Positions 16,711-25,330 of a stretch of 64,000 bases of DNA are shown here, in pieces. Positions within the stretch are counted from its first letter, which is position 1. Every line of letters starts with the position of its first letter. The notes below the pieces were generated by a model. It saw nothing but the letters and a program-made list of their open reading frames with translations, was not told where the DNA came from and did not search any database. The translations under genes were made by a program, and so were the position numbers. The DNA comes from Ahrensia sp. GTDB taxonomy: Bacteria > Pseudomonadota > Alphaproteobacteria > Rhizobiales > Rhizobiaceae. The stretch lies in assembly GCA_002698425.1 (NCBI GenBank), contig NZXU01000009.1:10434-74433 (forward strand), read 5' to 3'.

Positions 16711-17886
16711 ATGGATTTTTCGCTGACCCACGAACAACGCATGCTGGTCGACACCGTGCGTGAGTTCATCCGCAACGAACTCGCCCCGCTGGAAGACACG
16801 ATCGAGGAAACCGGCGTCCTGCCGCCCGAAACCGCGCGCGACATCTTCGAGAAATCGCGCGCGCTCGGCCTGTACGGCATGAACATCCCGGAAGAACATG
16901 GCGGCGGCGGGTTGTCGGTGCTGGAATCGATGTTGGTGGAGGAACAGTTCGGCCATACGACCGACATCCTGATCCGGCGCGCCTTCGGCAATGTCTACGA
17001 GGTGCTGCTGTCGTGCACGGGCGCCCAGGTGGATCGCTGGCTGGCGCCGGCGGTCAGCGGCGACCGCGTCTGTTCCATCGCCTTTACCGAACCTGGAGCC
17101 GGGTCGGACGCCGCCGGCATCAAGACGCGCGCCCGGCGCGACGGCGACAAGTGGATCCTCAACGGGATGAAGCACTTCATCTCCGACGGGGCTTTCTCGG
17201 ACTTCTTCGTCGTCACCGCCGTGACCGATCCGGACAAGGGCCATCGCGGCATCTCCATGTTCCTTGTCGACAAGGGCACGCCGGGCTTCACGGTCGGGCG
17301 CGACCAGCCGATGATGGGCATCCGCGGCACGTCGCATCTGGAGCTGCATTTCGACGACGTGGAACTGACCAACGAGAACCTGCTCGGCGAGGAGGGCGGC
17401 GGGCTGAAGCTGGCGCTTTCCGTTTTGGGGCGCGTGCGGCTGGCGCAGGTAGCAGCACGGTCGATCGGCAAGGCCACCAAGGTGCTCTCCATGACACTCG
17501 ACTATGCCCGCGACCGACGCCAGTTCGGCCAGGCGATCGGCGAGTTCCAGATGGTGCAGCAAATGCTGGCCGACAGCGCCATCGAGATCAACGCCGCGCG
17601 CACCGCGCTGTGGGAATGCGCATGGCAGATGGACAAGGGCATGGACCCGCGCGCCAAGATCTCGATGCTCAAGGTCCAGGCATCCGAAACGCTCGGCCGC
17701 GTCGTCGACCGCGCCATGCAGATCTACGGCGGCATGGGCTTTTCAAAGGACCTGCCGATCGAGCGCTATTACCGCGATGCGCGTATCTACCGCATCTTCG
17801 ACGGCGCCAGCGAGATCCATCGCAGCGTGGTGGCGAATTCGATGCTGAAGGGCGGCGCGTCCGCCTTCGACCCGTTCGGAGACTGA
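16711..17886 (+). CDS. Acyl-CoA dehydrogenase
   Basis: A 391-residue flavoenzyme of normal family length. N-terminal helical domain, then the CSIAFTEPGAGSDAAG signature in the middle β-domain (about residues 120-135), then the C-terminal helices with QIYGGMGFSKDLPIERYYRDAR and the catalytic Glu in DGASEIHR. It desaturates an acyl-CoA at Cα-Cβ, passing electrons to ETF. It is followed after two bases by a CoA-transferase gene, suggesting a ring or side-chain acid is first activated by CoA transfer and then desaturated. Confidence 0.92.
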   Translation: MDFSLTHEQRMLVDTVREFIRNELAPLEDTIEETGVLPPETARDIFEKSRALGLYGMNIPEEHGGGGLSVLESMLVEEQFGHTTDILIRRAFGNVYEVLLSCTGAQVDRWLAPAVSGDRVCSIAFTEPGAGSDAAGIKTRARRDGDKWILNGMKHFISDGAFSDFFVVTAVTDPDKGHRGISMFLVDKGTPGFTVGRDQPMMGIRGTSHLELHFDDVELTNENLLGEEGGGLKLALSVLGRVRLAQVAARSIGKATKVLSMTLDYARDRRQFGQAIGEFQMVQQMLADSAIEINAARTALWECAWQMDKGMDPRAKISMLKVQASETLGRVVDRAMQIYGGMGFSKDLPIERYYRDARIYRIFDGASEIHRSVVANSMLKGGASAFDPFGD

Positions 17887-17888
17887 CC

Positions 17889-19406
17889 ATGGCGCGTTTC
17901 ATGACTGCAGCCGAGGCCGTTTCGCTCGTCCCTGACAACGCGACGCTCGGCCTTGTCGGCGGCGGCGGCGGCCTGTGCGAGGCGATGCTGCTGCACGAGG
18001 AGACCGAAAAGCGGTTCCTCGAGACCGGCCATCCGCGCAACCTGACCGTCGTGCATGCGCTCGGAATCGGCGACCGCCAGAAGACCGGCATGAACCGTTT
18101 CGCCCACAAGGGCATGGTCGCGGCGGTGATCGGCGGCCACTGGGTCTGGTCGCCGGAGATGCAGCGCATGGCGGCCGAAAACGAGATCGAGGCCTATGTG
18201 CTGCCCGGCGGCGTCGCCATGCAGCTGATGCGCGAAATCGCGGCGGGTCGACCCGGCCTCATCACCCATGTCGGGCTCGGCACGTTTGTCGATCCGCGCG
18301 TGGAAGGCGGCCGGATGAACGACGTGTCCGCGCGCGATCTCAGCGAGGTGCTGGAACTGGATGGACGGGAGTATCTCCGCTACCGGACGTTCCCGGTCAA
18401 CGCCTGTCTGCTGAAGGGGTCGATCGCCGACGAGGAGGGCAATATCAGCCTCGACGAAGAGCCTGCCAATGTCGACACCTATGCGATGGCCGCGGCGGTT
18501 CATAACAGCGGCGGCACGGTGATTTTCCAGGTCCGAGAGAAGGTGCCCGCCGGCGCGCTCGGTGCGCGCCAGGTGCGCATCCCGTCGGCCATCGTCGATG
18601 CGATCGTTGTCGATCCCGGCCAGCGCCAGGGCTATGACATTGTCTACGACCCGGCGATTTCCGGTCAGGAGCGCAGCGTGGAAGCGCGTCCGCAGCCGCC
18701 GGCGCCCTCCGTGCGCCAGATCATCGCGCGGCGCGCCCGCCACGAATTGCGCGATGGCATGGTCGTCAATTACGGGTTCGGCATTCCGGACGAAATCGCC
18801 TCGCTCGTCGCCGCCGACGGCGAGCAGCACCGCTACTACCAGACGATCGAGCACGGCACCTATGGCGGGACGCTGCTGACAGGCAATCTGTTCGGCTATG
18901 CGCGCAATCCGTCCTGCATGATCGACGGGCCGTCGCAATTCGATTTCTATTCCGGCGGCGGGCTGGACATCGCCTTTCTCGGTTTCGGGGAATTCGACGG
19001 CGAAGGCAATGTGAATGCCTCGAAGCTCGGCGGGTTACCGGTCGGGCCGGGCGGTTTCATCGATATCGCCCAGAACGCGCGCAAGGTGGTGTTCTGCGGC
19101 ACGTTCGACGCCAAGGGCGCCGATATCGCGGCGAGCGGCGGCAAGCTTGCGATCGCCACACATGGCTCGATCAGGAAGCTGGTCGCGCGCGTTCGCCAGA
19201 TCACTTTCTCGGGCGCCCAGGCGATAAGGCAGGGGCAGGAGATCCTCTATGTCACCGAACGCGCGGTCTTCGCGCTGCGCCAGGACGGATTGTGGCTGAC
19301 CGAAGTCGCTCCGGGCATCGACCTGCGCGCCGACGTTCTGGAGCGGATAGATTTCGAGGTGAAGCTGGACAATCCGAAAGTGATGCCCGCTTCATGCTTC
19401 GCGTGA
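17889..19406 (+). CDS. CoA-transferase, fused A and B subunits (family I)
   Basis: A 505-residue protein with the α subunit-like half at about residues 1-250 (GLVGGGGGLCEAML, HVGLGTFVDPRVEGG) and the β-like half after about residue 270. The catalytic Glu is in TIEHGTYGG (E321). The fused layout matches acetate/propionate CoA-transferases such as E. coli YdiF. The acceptor acid is unknown; its place behind an acyl-CoA dehydrogenase suggests activation of an acid made by the ring-oxidising enzymes nearby. Last gene of its operon, converging on a terminator. Confidence 0.9.
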   Translation: MARFMTAAEAVSLVPDNATLGLVGGGGGLCEAMLLHEETEKRFLETGHPRNLTVVHALGIGDRQKTGMNRFAHKGMVAAVIGGHWVWSPEMQRMAAENEIEAYVLPGGVAMQLMREIAAGRPGLITHVGLGTFVDPRVEGGRMNDVSARDLSEVLELDGREYLRYRTFPVNACLLKGSIADEEGNISLDEEPANVDTYAMAAAVHNSGGTVIFQVREKVPAGALGARQVRIPSAIVDAIVVDPGQRQGYDIVYDPAISGQERSVEARPQPPAPSVRQIIARRARHELRDGMVVNYGFGIPDEIASLVAADGEQHRYYQTIEHGTYGGTLLTGNLFGYARNPSCMIDGPSQFDFYSGGGLDIAFLGFGEFDGEGNVNASKLGGLPVGPGGFIDIAQNARKVVFCGTFDAKGADIAASGGKLAIATHGSIRKLVARVRQITFSGAQAIRQGQEILYVTERAVFALRQDGLWLTEVAPGIDLRADVLERIDFEVKLDNPKVMPASCFA

Positions 19407-19426
19407 TCGAAAAGAGAGCGCAAAAA

Positions 19427-19451
19427 ACAAGGGGGCCAATGGCCCCCTTGT
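19427..19451 (-). terminator. Rho-independent terminator for the leftward TRAP gene
   Basis: Perfect stem ACAAGGGGGCC / GGCCCCCTTGT with a three-base loop. On the minus strand the stem is followed by TTTTTT interrupted only by G, so it ends the dctP transcript coming from the right. The plus-strand side lacks a T run, though the hairpin may also stop the CoA-transferase transcript. Confidence 0.85.
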
Positions 19452-19473
19452 CGCTTCGAACGCGGCCCGTCCC

Positions 19474-20457
19474 TCAGAGCGCGTTGATCTTGTCGAGCAT
19501 CCCTTCCGGCCAGGACTTGGAAAGCGGCGAGGACTTGTATTTCTCCTGCGCGAAATCCTGGAACGCCTTCACGTTCGGGGTGTAGATCTTGAGACCTTCG
19601 CCCTTGAAGAAATCCACGAGCTCCTGCTCCTGCTTCTGGTATTCCTTGGTGCTCGAAGCAAACGCCTTGCGGGCGGCCGCCTTGACGCGGTCCTTCTGCT
19701 CGTCGGTGAGCTTGTCGAAGACGTCGGAGCTCATCACCAGGATGCCGAAGCCGACATTGTGGCCGGTCAGCACGATCTGGTCGGTGACCTCGTAGAACTT
19801 CATCGCCTTGTCGTTGGGAAGCGGATTGTCCTGGCCGTCGATGACGCCGGTCTGCAGGGCCGTGTAGGTTTCCGTGTAGGGGATCGGAACCGGGTTGGCG
19901 CCGAGCGAAGCCCCGAGGAACTGCCAGCTTTCACCGCCCGGCATGCGCAGCTTGATGCCGCTCATGTCTTCGGGTGTGTCGATCTTCTTGTCGCCGCGCA
20001 GATTGACGTGGCGCGTGCCGTAATAGGCGACGCCGAGGATCTCCACGCCGAGCTCTTCGCGCGCCATCGCGGCAAATTCCTCGCCGACGTCGCTGTCGAA
20101 CACATTCTGCAAGTGCTCGGCGTCACGGATGACATAGGCGGCGCCGAGAATGTCGAAGGCCGGCACCTGGTTGGCGAAATCGGACGGCGGCAGCAGCGCA
20201 AGCTGCGCATTGCCGCGTTGGATCGAGACCAGTTCCGTCCCCTGCTTCACCAGTGTCCCGCTGAAATAGGGCTGGAAGTCGAACTCGTCGCCGATCTCCT
20301 TTGCGAAGATCTCGGTCATGGCGACGGAACGCGGCACGTCCGGCGGGTTCACATCCGGAAAGATCAGTTCGATCTTGTCCTGGGCGAGGGCGCTTGCGCC
20401 GAGCCCGACGACCATCGCACCGGCGATGGTCAGGCTCTTCAGGTTCATCCAATTCAT
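19474..20457 (-). CDS. dctP: TRAP transporter solute-binding protein DctP
   Basis: A 327-residue periplasmic protein with a signal peptide ending at ASALAQ (about residue 26). DctP features are present: YFSGTLVKQGTELVSIQRGNAQL, KLRMPGGESWQFLGASLGANPVPIPYTETYTALQTGVIDGQDNPL-type segments (the conserved GxDGQDNP loop and the Arg that binds the substrate carboxylate). GGAGG lies upstream of the ATG. No DctQ/DctM genes adjoin; it shares an operon with the SMP-30 gene and may feed the DctQM pair at 26375-28184. Confidence 0.9.
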   Translation of the reverse strand: MNWMNLKSLTIAGAMVVGLGASALAQDKIELIFPDVNPPDVPRSVAMTEIFAKEIGDEFDFQPYFSGTLVKQGTELVSIQRGNAQLALLPPSDFANQVPAFDILGAAYVIRDAEHLQNVFDSDVGEEFAAMAREELGVEILGVAYYGTRHVNLRGDKKIDTPEDMSGIKLRMPGGESWQFLGASLGANPVPIPYTETYTALQTGVIDGQDNPLPNDKAMKFYEVTDQIVLTGHNVGFGILVMSSDVFDKLTDEQKDRVKAAARKAFASSTKEYQKQEQELVDFFKGEGLKIYTPNVKAFQDFAQEKYKSSPLSKSWPEGMLDKINAL

Positions 20458-20496
20458 GAAGTATCCTCCTTTTTTGCGTGTTTGGTGATGTGGCGC

Positions 20497-21396
20497 TCAG
20501 AGTCCGAACCGGTTCTCCGGCAATCCCTGACCGACGCCGGGGATGCCCAGCAGGCTTCCGGCGAGGGGTTCGTTTGCCAGTTGGCGCTCGTCGAGAAACT
20601 TGCGCGCCGTCGTGACATAGAGTGTCGAAAGATCCGGCCCGCCGAAGCACACGCAGGTCGGATTGGTCACCGGCAGTTCGATCGTGCGGTCGATCCGTCC
20701 GTCCGGCGTGTAGCGGACAATGCGTGAACCGGCGAAGAATGCCGTCCAGATACAGCCATCGACATCGACGCAGGCGCCGTCGGGCCGATCTCCCGTATCG
20801 CTATGGTCGGCGAAGACGCGCCTGTCTGTAACGGCTCCGTCTTCCGGGTCGAGCGTGAAGATGTAGCTGATGTGGCGGCGGGTATCTGTGAAATGCATCC
20901 AGGTCCCGTCGGGCGAAAACGCGATGCCGTTCGAGACGATGACGCCGTCCATGATCCTGGTCGAACAGCCGTCCGGATCGATCCGGTAGAGGGCGCCGTT
21001 CGGACGATGCAGCTGGTTGTCCATCGTGCCGATCCAGAGGTGTCCCCTGGCGTCGACTCGTCCGTCATTGAGGCGGTTGTCCAGGCCGTGTTCCACGTCG
21101 AGAAGCACGTGGCCCGGGTCTTCGGGACTGTCGAGAAGCTTCAGCGAAAGGTCTTCCGCGACGAGATGGCGTCCGGACCGGGTGAGGGCCTGGCTGCCGA
21201 GGAAGGTGCAGTCGCGTTCCCGGCTTTCAATTTCTCCGCTCGACGGCGAGAAGGACCGGAGCTTCGGCTTTTCGATGTCGACCCACCACAGCTTCTGTTC
21301 GCGATCGCACCAAAGCGGCGTTTCGCCGAGCTGGTCATGGCCGCGCACGGCCACCTCCACGGCGGGATATCGGAAATCGGCTGCTGCAGCGGTCAT
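20497..21396 (-). CDS. SMP-30/gluconolactonase/LRE family protein
   Basis: A 299-residue six-bladed β-propeller lactonase. Metal ligands are visible: Glu in GETPLW near residue 18, Asn in DNRLNDGRVD, Asp in DRPDGACVD, and the GTMDN and NGIAFSPDG repeats. It probably opens a sugar or polyol lactone. ATG 21396 overlaps the stop of a 20-codon upstream frame (ATGA), and its own ribosome site is weak, so coupling to that frame is likely. Followed after 39 bases by dctP. Confidence 0.88.
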   Translation of the reverse strand: MTAAAADFRYPAVEVAVRGHDQLGETPLWCDREQKLWWVDIEKPKLRSFSPSSGEIESRERDCTFLGSQALTRSGRHLVAEDLSLKLLDSPEDPGHVLLDVEHGLDNRLNDGRVDARGHLWIGTMDNQLHRPNGALYRIDPDGCSTRIMDGVIVSNGIAFSPDGTWMHFTDTRRHISYIFTLDPEDGAVTDRRVFADHSDTGDRPDGACVDVDGCIWTAFFAGSRIVRYTPDGRIDRTIELPVTNPTCVCFGGPDLSTLYVTTARKFLDERQLANEPLAGSLLGIPGVGQGLPENRFGL

Positions 21397-21455
21397 CGGC
21401 GGGGGCTCTCCGGAAGCGCTGGCGCGTTTTCGAAGCGACTGGCGTCGATGGTCAT
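21393..21455 (-). CDS. Short leader ORF (20 residues) upstream of the SMP-30 gene
   Basis: ATG at 21455 is preceded by GGGGAGGAAG, a much better ribosome site than the one before the SMP-30 gene. The frame runs 20 codons (MTIDASRFENAPALPESPRR) and its TGA overlaps the SMP-30 ATG. It could be a translational coupling leader, or the remains of an N-terminus split from the lactonase by a frameshift. Confidence 0.45.
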   Translation of the reverse strand: MTIDASRFENAPALPESPRR

Positions 21456-21510
21456 GATCGCGTTCTTCCTCCCCGCGCGGCGAGGTTTTTTCGCCGGTCG
21501 AATTGCGGTG

Positions 21511-21545
21511 TTGACAAATAAACGAACTGGATAGTTTAGTCAACG
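21511..21545. promoter_or_regulatory. Candidate TetR operator/promoter, copy 1
   Basis: TTGACAAATAAACGAACTGG is followed by ATAGTTTAGTCAAC. The first 16 bases match 15 of 16 at 24303-24318, and ACTGGATAGTT is the near reverse complement of AACTATCCGGT at 24283. TAAAC and GTTTA form an inverted repeat. TTGACA could be the −35 box for the QuiC gene at 21657. It lies between divergent lactonase and QuiC genes. Confidence 0.5.
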
Positions 21546-21656
21546 CGACGCCGGATCCTCCTGCCTGTCGAGGCCCCTGGAGCCGGGGCGTCGCGCCTAT
21601 GAGCCCGAGAACTCTTCAGTCGACCGGCTCCGGCGCCGCAACGAACGAGGCCCCCA

Positions 21657-23549
21657 ATGAAGACCGCCATCGCAACCGTTTCGATCTCCGGAGACCTTGC
21701 CGAGAAACTGGCCGCGATCGCCGCCGCCGGATTTGACGGCGTGGAGATCTTCGAGAACGACTTTCTCGCCTTCGACGGCGGTCCGGGGGAGGTCGGCCGC
21801 ATGGTGCGCGATCACGGCCTGGAGATTTCGCTCTTCCAGCCCTTCCGCGATTTCGAGGGCATGCCGGAGCCGCAGCGCGCCCGCGCGTTCGACAGGGCGG
21901 AACGCAAATTCGATGTCATGCAGGAACTTGGAACCGATCTGGTGCTGATCTGCTCCAACGTGTCGCCGATCTCGCTTGGCGGTATCGACCGTGCAGCCGA
22001 CGATTTCCGCGAACTGGGCGAGCGGGCGGCGAAACGCGGCATTCGCATCGGTTACGAGGCGCTGGCCTGGGGCAGGCACGTCAATGACCATCGCGACGCC
22101 TGGGAGATCGTGCGGCGCGCCGACCATCCCAATGTCGGTCTGATCCTGGACAGCTTCCACACGCTGGCGAGAAAGATCGACCCGGACACGATCCGCTCCA
22201 TCCCCGGCGACCGCATCTTCTTCATCCAGCTGGCAGATGCGCCGAAGATCGACATGGACCTCCTCTACTGGAGCCGGCATTTCCGCAACATGCCGGGCGA
22301 GGGCGACCTCGACGTCACCGGTTTCATGCGGGCCGTCGCCGCCACAGGCTATGACGGCATGCTGTCTCTCGAGATTTTCAACGACCAGTTCCGCGGCGGT
22401 TCGCCTAAAGCGATCTCGGTCGATGGGCACCGTTCGCTCGTCTACCTGATGGACCAGGTTCGCCGATCGGAGCCGGATATAAGCATCCGGGTTCCCGACA
22501 TGCCGGACCGCATACCGGTGCACGGCGTCGAGTTCGCGGAATTCGCAGCCAACGAGGAGGAGGCGGCGCAACTCGGTGCGATGCTTCATACGCTCGGCTT
22601 CCGGCGCGCCGGCAAGCATGTCTCCAAGGATGTCGGGCTGTGGCGGCAGGGCGATATCAATATCGTCATCAACACCGAACGCGAGGGCTTCGCCCATTCC
22701 TCCTATGTCGTCCACGGCGCCAATGTCTGCGACATCGGTTTGAAGGTGGAGGACGCCGGCGCGACGGTGGAGCGCGCGCGGGCGCTCGGCGCGGATCTTT
22801 TCGAGCAGCCGGTCGGTCCGGGCGAACTGAAGATCCCGGCGATCCGCGGCGTCGGCGGCGGGATCGTGCATTTCATCGATGCGAAAAGCGATCTCGCCCG
22901 TGTCTGGGAGATTGAATTCGAACCGGTTGCCGACGCCGAAACGCCAGTCGACGCCGGCCTCACGCGTGTCGATCATATCGCCCAGACGATGAATTACGAG
23001 GAGATGCTGACCTGGCTGCTCTTCTACACCTCGATCTTCGAGACCGGTAAGTCGCCAATGGTGGATGTGGTCGACCCGGCCGGGCTCGTGCGCAGCCAGG
23101 TGATCGAAAACGAGACCGGCCTGCTGCGCATCACGCTGAACGGCGCAGAGAACAGGCGGACGCTGGCCGGACACTTTCTGGCCGAGAGCTTCGGCTCATC
23201 TGTCCAGCATCTTGCCTTCGCGACCGAGGACATTTTCGCGACTGCCGCTGCGCTGGCGGCGAACGGCTTTTCGTCGCTGGTCATCTCGCCCAATTACTAT
23301 GACGATCTGGACGCCCGCTTCGGCCTGGAGGAGGAGTTCCTGAACCGCCTGCGCGACAACAACATCCTCTATGATCGCGACGACAACGGCGAATACTTCC
23401 AGCTCTACAGCCCGAATTACGGCGAGGGTTTCTTCTTCGAGATCGTCGAACGCCGAAACGGCTATCGCGGCTACGGCGCGTCCAATGCGCAATTCCGCAT
23501 CGCCGCGCAGAAGCGTCACATGCGGCCGAAGGGAATGCCGAAGACTTAA
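21657..23549 (+). CDS. quiC: 3-Dehydroshikimate dehydratase, QuiC type (TIM barrel + VOC/HPPD-like domain)
   Basis: A 630-residue two-domain protein. Residues about 1-270 are a xylose-isomerase-like TIM barrel whose four metal ligands fall at Glu134 (GYEALAW), Asp165 (LILDSFH), Gln191 (FIQLADAP) and Glu239 (SLEIFND), the same numbers as in Pseudomonas QuiC1. Residues about 290-615 form a 4-hydroxyphenylpyruvate-dioxygenase-like VOC module (HIAQTMNYEEM, QHLAFATEDIF, YFQLYSPNYGEGFFFEIVER). The barrel converts 3-dehydroshikimate to protocatechuate; the role of the VOC half is less clear. It sits divergent from lactonase-dctP and convergent with a TetR gene, and supports quinate/shikimate catabolism in this module. 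Confidence 0.93.
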   Translation: MKTAIATVSISGDLAEKLAAIAAAGFDGVEIFENDFLAFDGGPGEVGRMVRDHGLEISLFQPFRDFEGMPEPQRARAFDRAERKFDVMQELGTDLVLICSNVSPISLGGIDRAADDFRELGERAAKRGIRIGYEALAWGRHVNDHRDAWEIVRRADHPNVGLILDSFHTLARKIDPDTIRSIPGDRIFFIQLADAPKIDMDLLYWSRHFRNMPGEGDLDVTGFMRAVAATGYDGMLSLEIFNDQFRGGSPKAISVDGHRSLVYLMDQVRRSEPDISIRVPDMPDRIPVHGVEFAEFAANEEEAAQLGAMLHTLGFRRAGKHVSKDVGLWRQGDINIVINTEREGFAHSSYVVHGANVCDIGLKVEDAGATVERARALGADLFEQPVGPGELKIPAIRGVGGGIVHFIDAKSDLARVWEIEFEPVADAETPVDAGLTRVDHIAQTMNYEEMLTWLLFYTSIFETGKSPMVDVVDPAGLVRSQVIENETGLLRITLNGAENRRTLAGHFLAESFGSSVQHLAFATEDIFATAAALAANGFSSLVISPNYYDDLDARFGLEEEFLNRLRDNNILYDRDDNGEYFQLYSPNYGEGFFFEIVERRNGYRGYGASNAQFRIAAQKRHMRPKGMPKT

Positions 23550-23558
23550 AGGGTGGCC

Positions 23559-24236
23559 CTAGGCCGCCGTATCGGTGGAGACGAAGCGGATGACGCTGTC
23601 CGCGATCTGCGCACGCAGTGCGAGTTGTCCTTCGTCGTCGAAGAGGTCGTCGCCGAATATTTGCGAGAACGTCATCCGGTTGGAAACATTGAAAAAGCTC
23701 AGCGCGGAGATTTCCCAGTGGATCGCCACGGGCGCGATCCCCTTGCGAAAATCTCCGGTTTCGACGCCCTTCTTGTAGATCGCCTCGATCCGCGAGATCG
23801 CGGTCTCGTTTAACTGACGTATCAGCTCCGACTTTTTCAGATAGTCGCCATTGTGGATGTTCTCGATCATCACGAGGCGGATGAAATCCGGGTTTCTGCG
23901 ATGGTGCTCGAACGTGAATTCGACGAGTTGCCGCAATGCGTCTACGGGCGCGAGATCTTCGGGGTGGAGCTCTTTCTCACCGTCGCGAACGTGGCGGTAG
24001 GCTTCTTCAAGGACTTTCTGGTAGAGGCCTTCCTTGTCGCCGAAATAGTAATAGATCATGCGCTTCGACGTCCGCGTCTTCGCCGCGATTTCGTCGATCC
24101 GCGCGCCGGAAAGTCCGTGTTCCGAGAACTCCTTGAGCGCGACGGCGAGAATGTTGGCGCGAACGCCTTCCGGATCCTGCTTCCAGCGCGCGCGCTGCGA
24201 TCCCTTGCCCGAATCTGTGTCCTGCCGCGAGTCCAT
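23559..24236 (-). CDS. TetR/AcrR family transcriptional regulator
   Basis: A 225-residue repressor. The N-terminal helix-turn-helix (about residues 28-72: ILAVALKEFSEHGLSGARID, then SKRMIYYYFGDKEGLYQKVLE) is typical, and the rest is the helical ligand domain with HHRRNPDFIRLVMIENIHNG. Located between QuiC and the quinate/shikimate dehydrogenase operon and divergent from the latter, it is a good candidate for control of both through the shared motif at 21511 and 24283. Confidence 0.9.
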   Translation of the reverse strand: MDSRQDTDSGKGSQRARWKQDPEGVRANILAVALKEFSEHGLSGARIDEIAAKTRTSKRMIYYYFGDKEGLYQKVLEEAYRHVRDGEKELHPEDLAPVDALRQLVEFTFEHHRRNPDFIRLVMIENIHNGDYLKKSELIRQLNETAISRIEAIYKKGVETGDFRKGIAPVAIHWEISALSFFNVSNRMTFSQIFGDDLFDDEGQLALRAQIADSVIRFVSTDTAA

Positions 24237-24282
24237 CTGCTGTTCTTAGCGGTACGGACCCGGCATGCCAAGCATCGCATTT

Positions 24283-24330
24283 AACTATCCGGTACAAAGT
24301 GGTTGACAAATTAACGAAGCGTTACATAAG
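24283..24330. promoter_or_regulatory. Candidate TetR operator/promoter, copy 2
   Basis: AACTATCCGGT (24283-24293) is followed by TTGACAAATTAACGAAGCG (from 24303), which also contains TAACG-AAG-CGTTA. Both blocks recur in the lactonase/QuiC intergenic region at 21511-21545. TTGACA with ATAAGT 17 bases later could be the promoter of the rightward dehydrogenase-TRAP operon; the TetR gene starts just to the left. Confidence 0.5.
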
Positions 24331-24368
24331 TGGGTATCTCTGCGGATTGGCGGAGGCGGAGGACGGCA

Positions 24369-25280
24369 TTGAATTCTGGTACGGTTGTCGAAAACGAGAA
24401 GGCTGATGCCGGCGCGCAAGGGCCGCGCACGGTTCTGGTCGGGCTCCTGGGGCGCGGCATCCAGCTTTCGCGATCGCCGGCGATGCACGAGGCCGAAGGC
24501 GCCGCGCGCGGAATTAATTACCAGTACAAACTTTTCGACACCGCGAAGATGGAACCGGATGTCGACATCGAGGAAATCCTGAAGTCTGCCGAAGCCGGCG
24601 GATTTTCCGGCCTCAACGTGACCTATCCCTACAAGGTCGAAATCATCGACCATCTCGATGAACTGTCGGATGCGGCGCGCGCGCTCGGTGCGGTGAACAC
24701 AGTCGTTTTCCGCGACGGCCGGCGCCGCGGGCACAATACGGACTGGTGGGGCTTCGCGGAGAGCTTCCGGCGAAACATGCCGGGCGCCAAATGCGATACC
24801 GTGCTGCAGATCGGTGCGGGCGGGGCAGGGGCCGCCGTCGCGCATGCCCTTCTCGAACAGGGTGTCGGCGAGTTGCGGATTTTCGATCGCGACCTGGAGA
24901 AATCGCAAGCCCTCGAAGATCGTATCAATTCATCGGCCGCGCATGGGCGCGCGAGAGCGGTGGCCAGCCTCGAAGAGGGCTCGGATGGCGTGGTTGACGG
25001 TATCGTCAACACATCGCCCGTCGGCATGGCTTCGATGCCCGGAACACCCGTTCCCGCCGAAGCCATCCTGCCGGCCATGTGGGTCGCGGACATCGTCTAT
25101 TTCCCGCTCGAAACCGAGTTGCTTCGGATCGCACGGGAGAAGAGTTGTCGCGTTCTGCCGGGATCCGGCATGGCCGTGTTCCAGGCCGTTCGGGCCTTCG
25201 AGCATTTCACGGGGCTGGCGCCCGACAGCGACAGGATGGAGGCAGCTTTCAATCGGTTCGATTCCAGGGATCGGACCTAA
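24369..25280 (+). CDS. Quinate/shikimate dehydrogenase (AroE family)
   Basis: A 303-residue AroE-fold enzyme with the canonical substrate motif SRSPAMH near the N-terminus, catalytic Lys in NVTYPYKVEI, Asp in HNTDWWGF and dinucleotide site GAGGAGAA. It oxidises quinate or shikimate to the 3-dehydro compound in the degradative direction expected beside QuiC. TTG at 24369 is chosen because GGAGGCGGAGGA lies just upstream; the open frame continues to 24330 without a comparable site. First gene of the operon running through the TRAP genes, esterase and DUF3237 protein. It is more canonical than the AroE-like protein at 6326. Confidence 0.9.
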   Translation: MNSGTVVENEKADAGAQGPRTVLVGLLGRGIQLSRSPAMHEAEGAARGINYQYKLFDTAKMEPDVDIEEILKSAEAGGFSGLNVTYPYKVEIIDHLDELSDAARALGAVNTVVFRDGRRRGHNTDWWGFAESFRRNMPGAKCDTVLQIGAGGAGAAVAHALLEQGVGELRIFDRDLEKSQALEDRINSSAAHGRARAVASLEEGSDGVVDGIVNTSPVGMASMPGTPVPAEAILPAMWVADIVYFPLETELLRIAREKSCRVLPGSGMAVFQAVRAFEHFTGLAPDSDRMEAAFNRFDSRDRT

Positions 25281-25330
25281 CCGGTGCCGGCGCGGCCGGT
25301 ATCATCACGCGTGCAATCTGGGAGGAAAAA

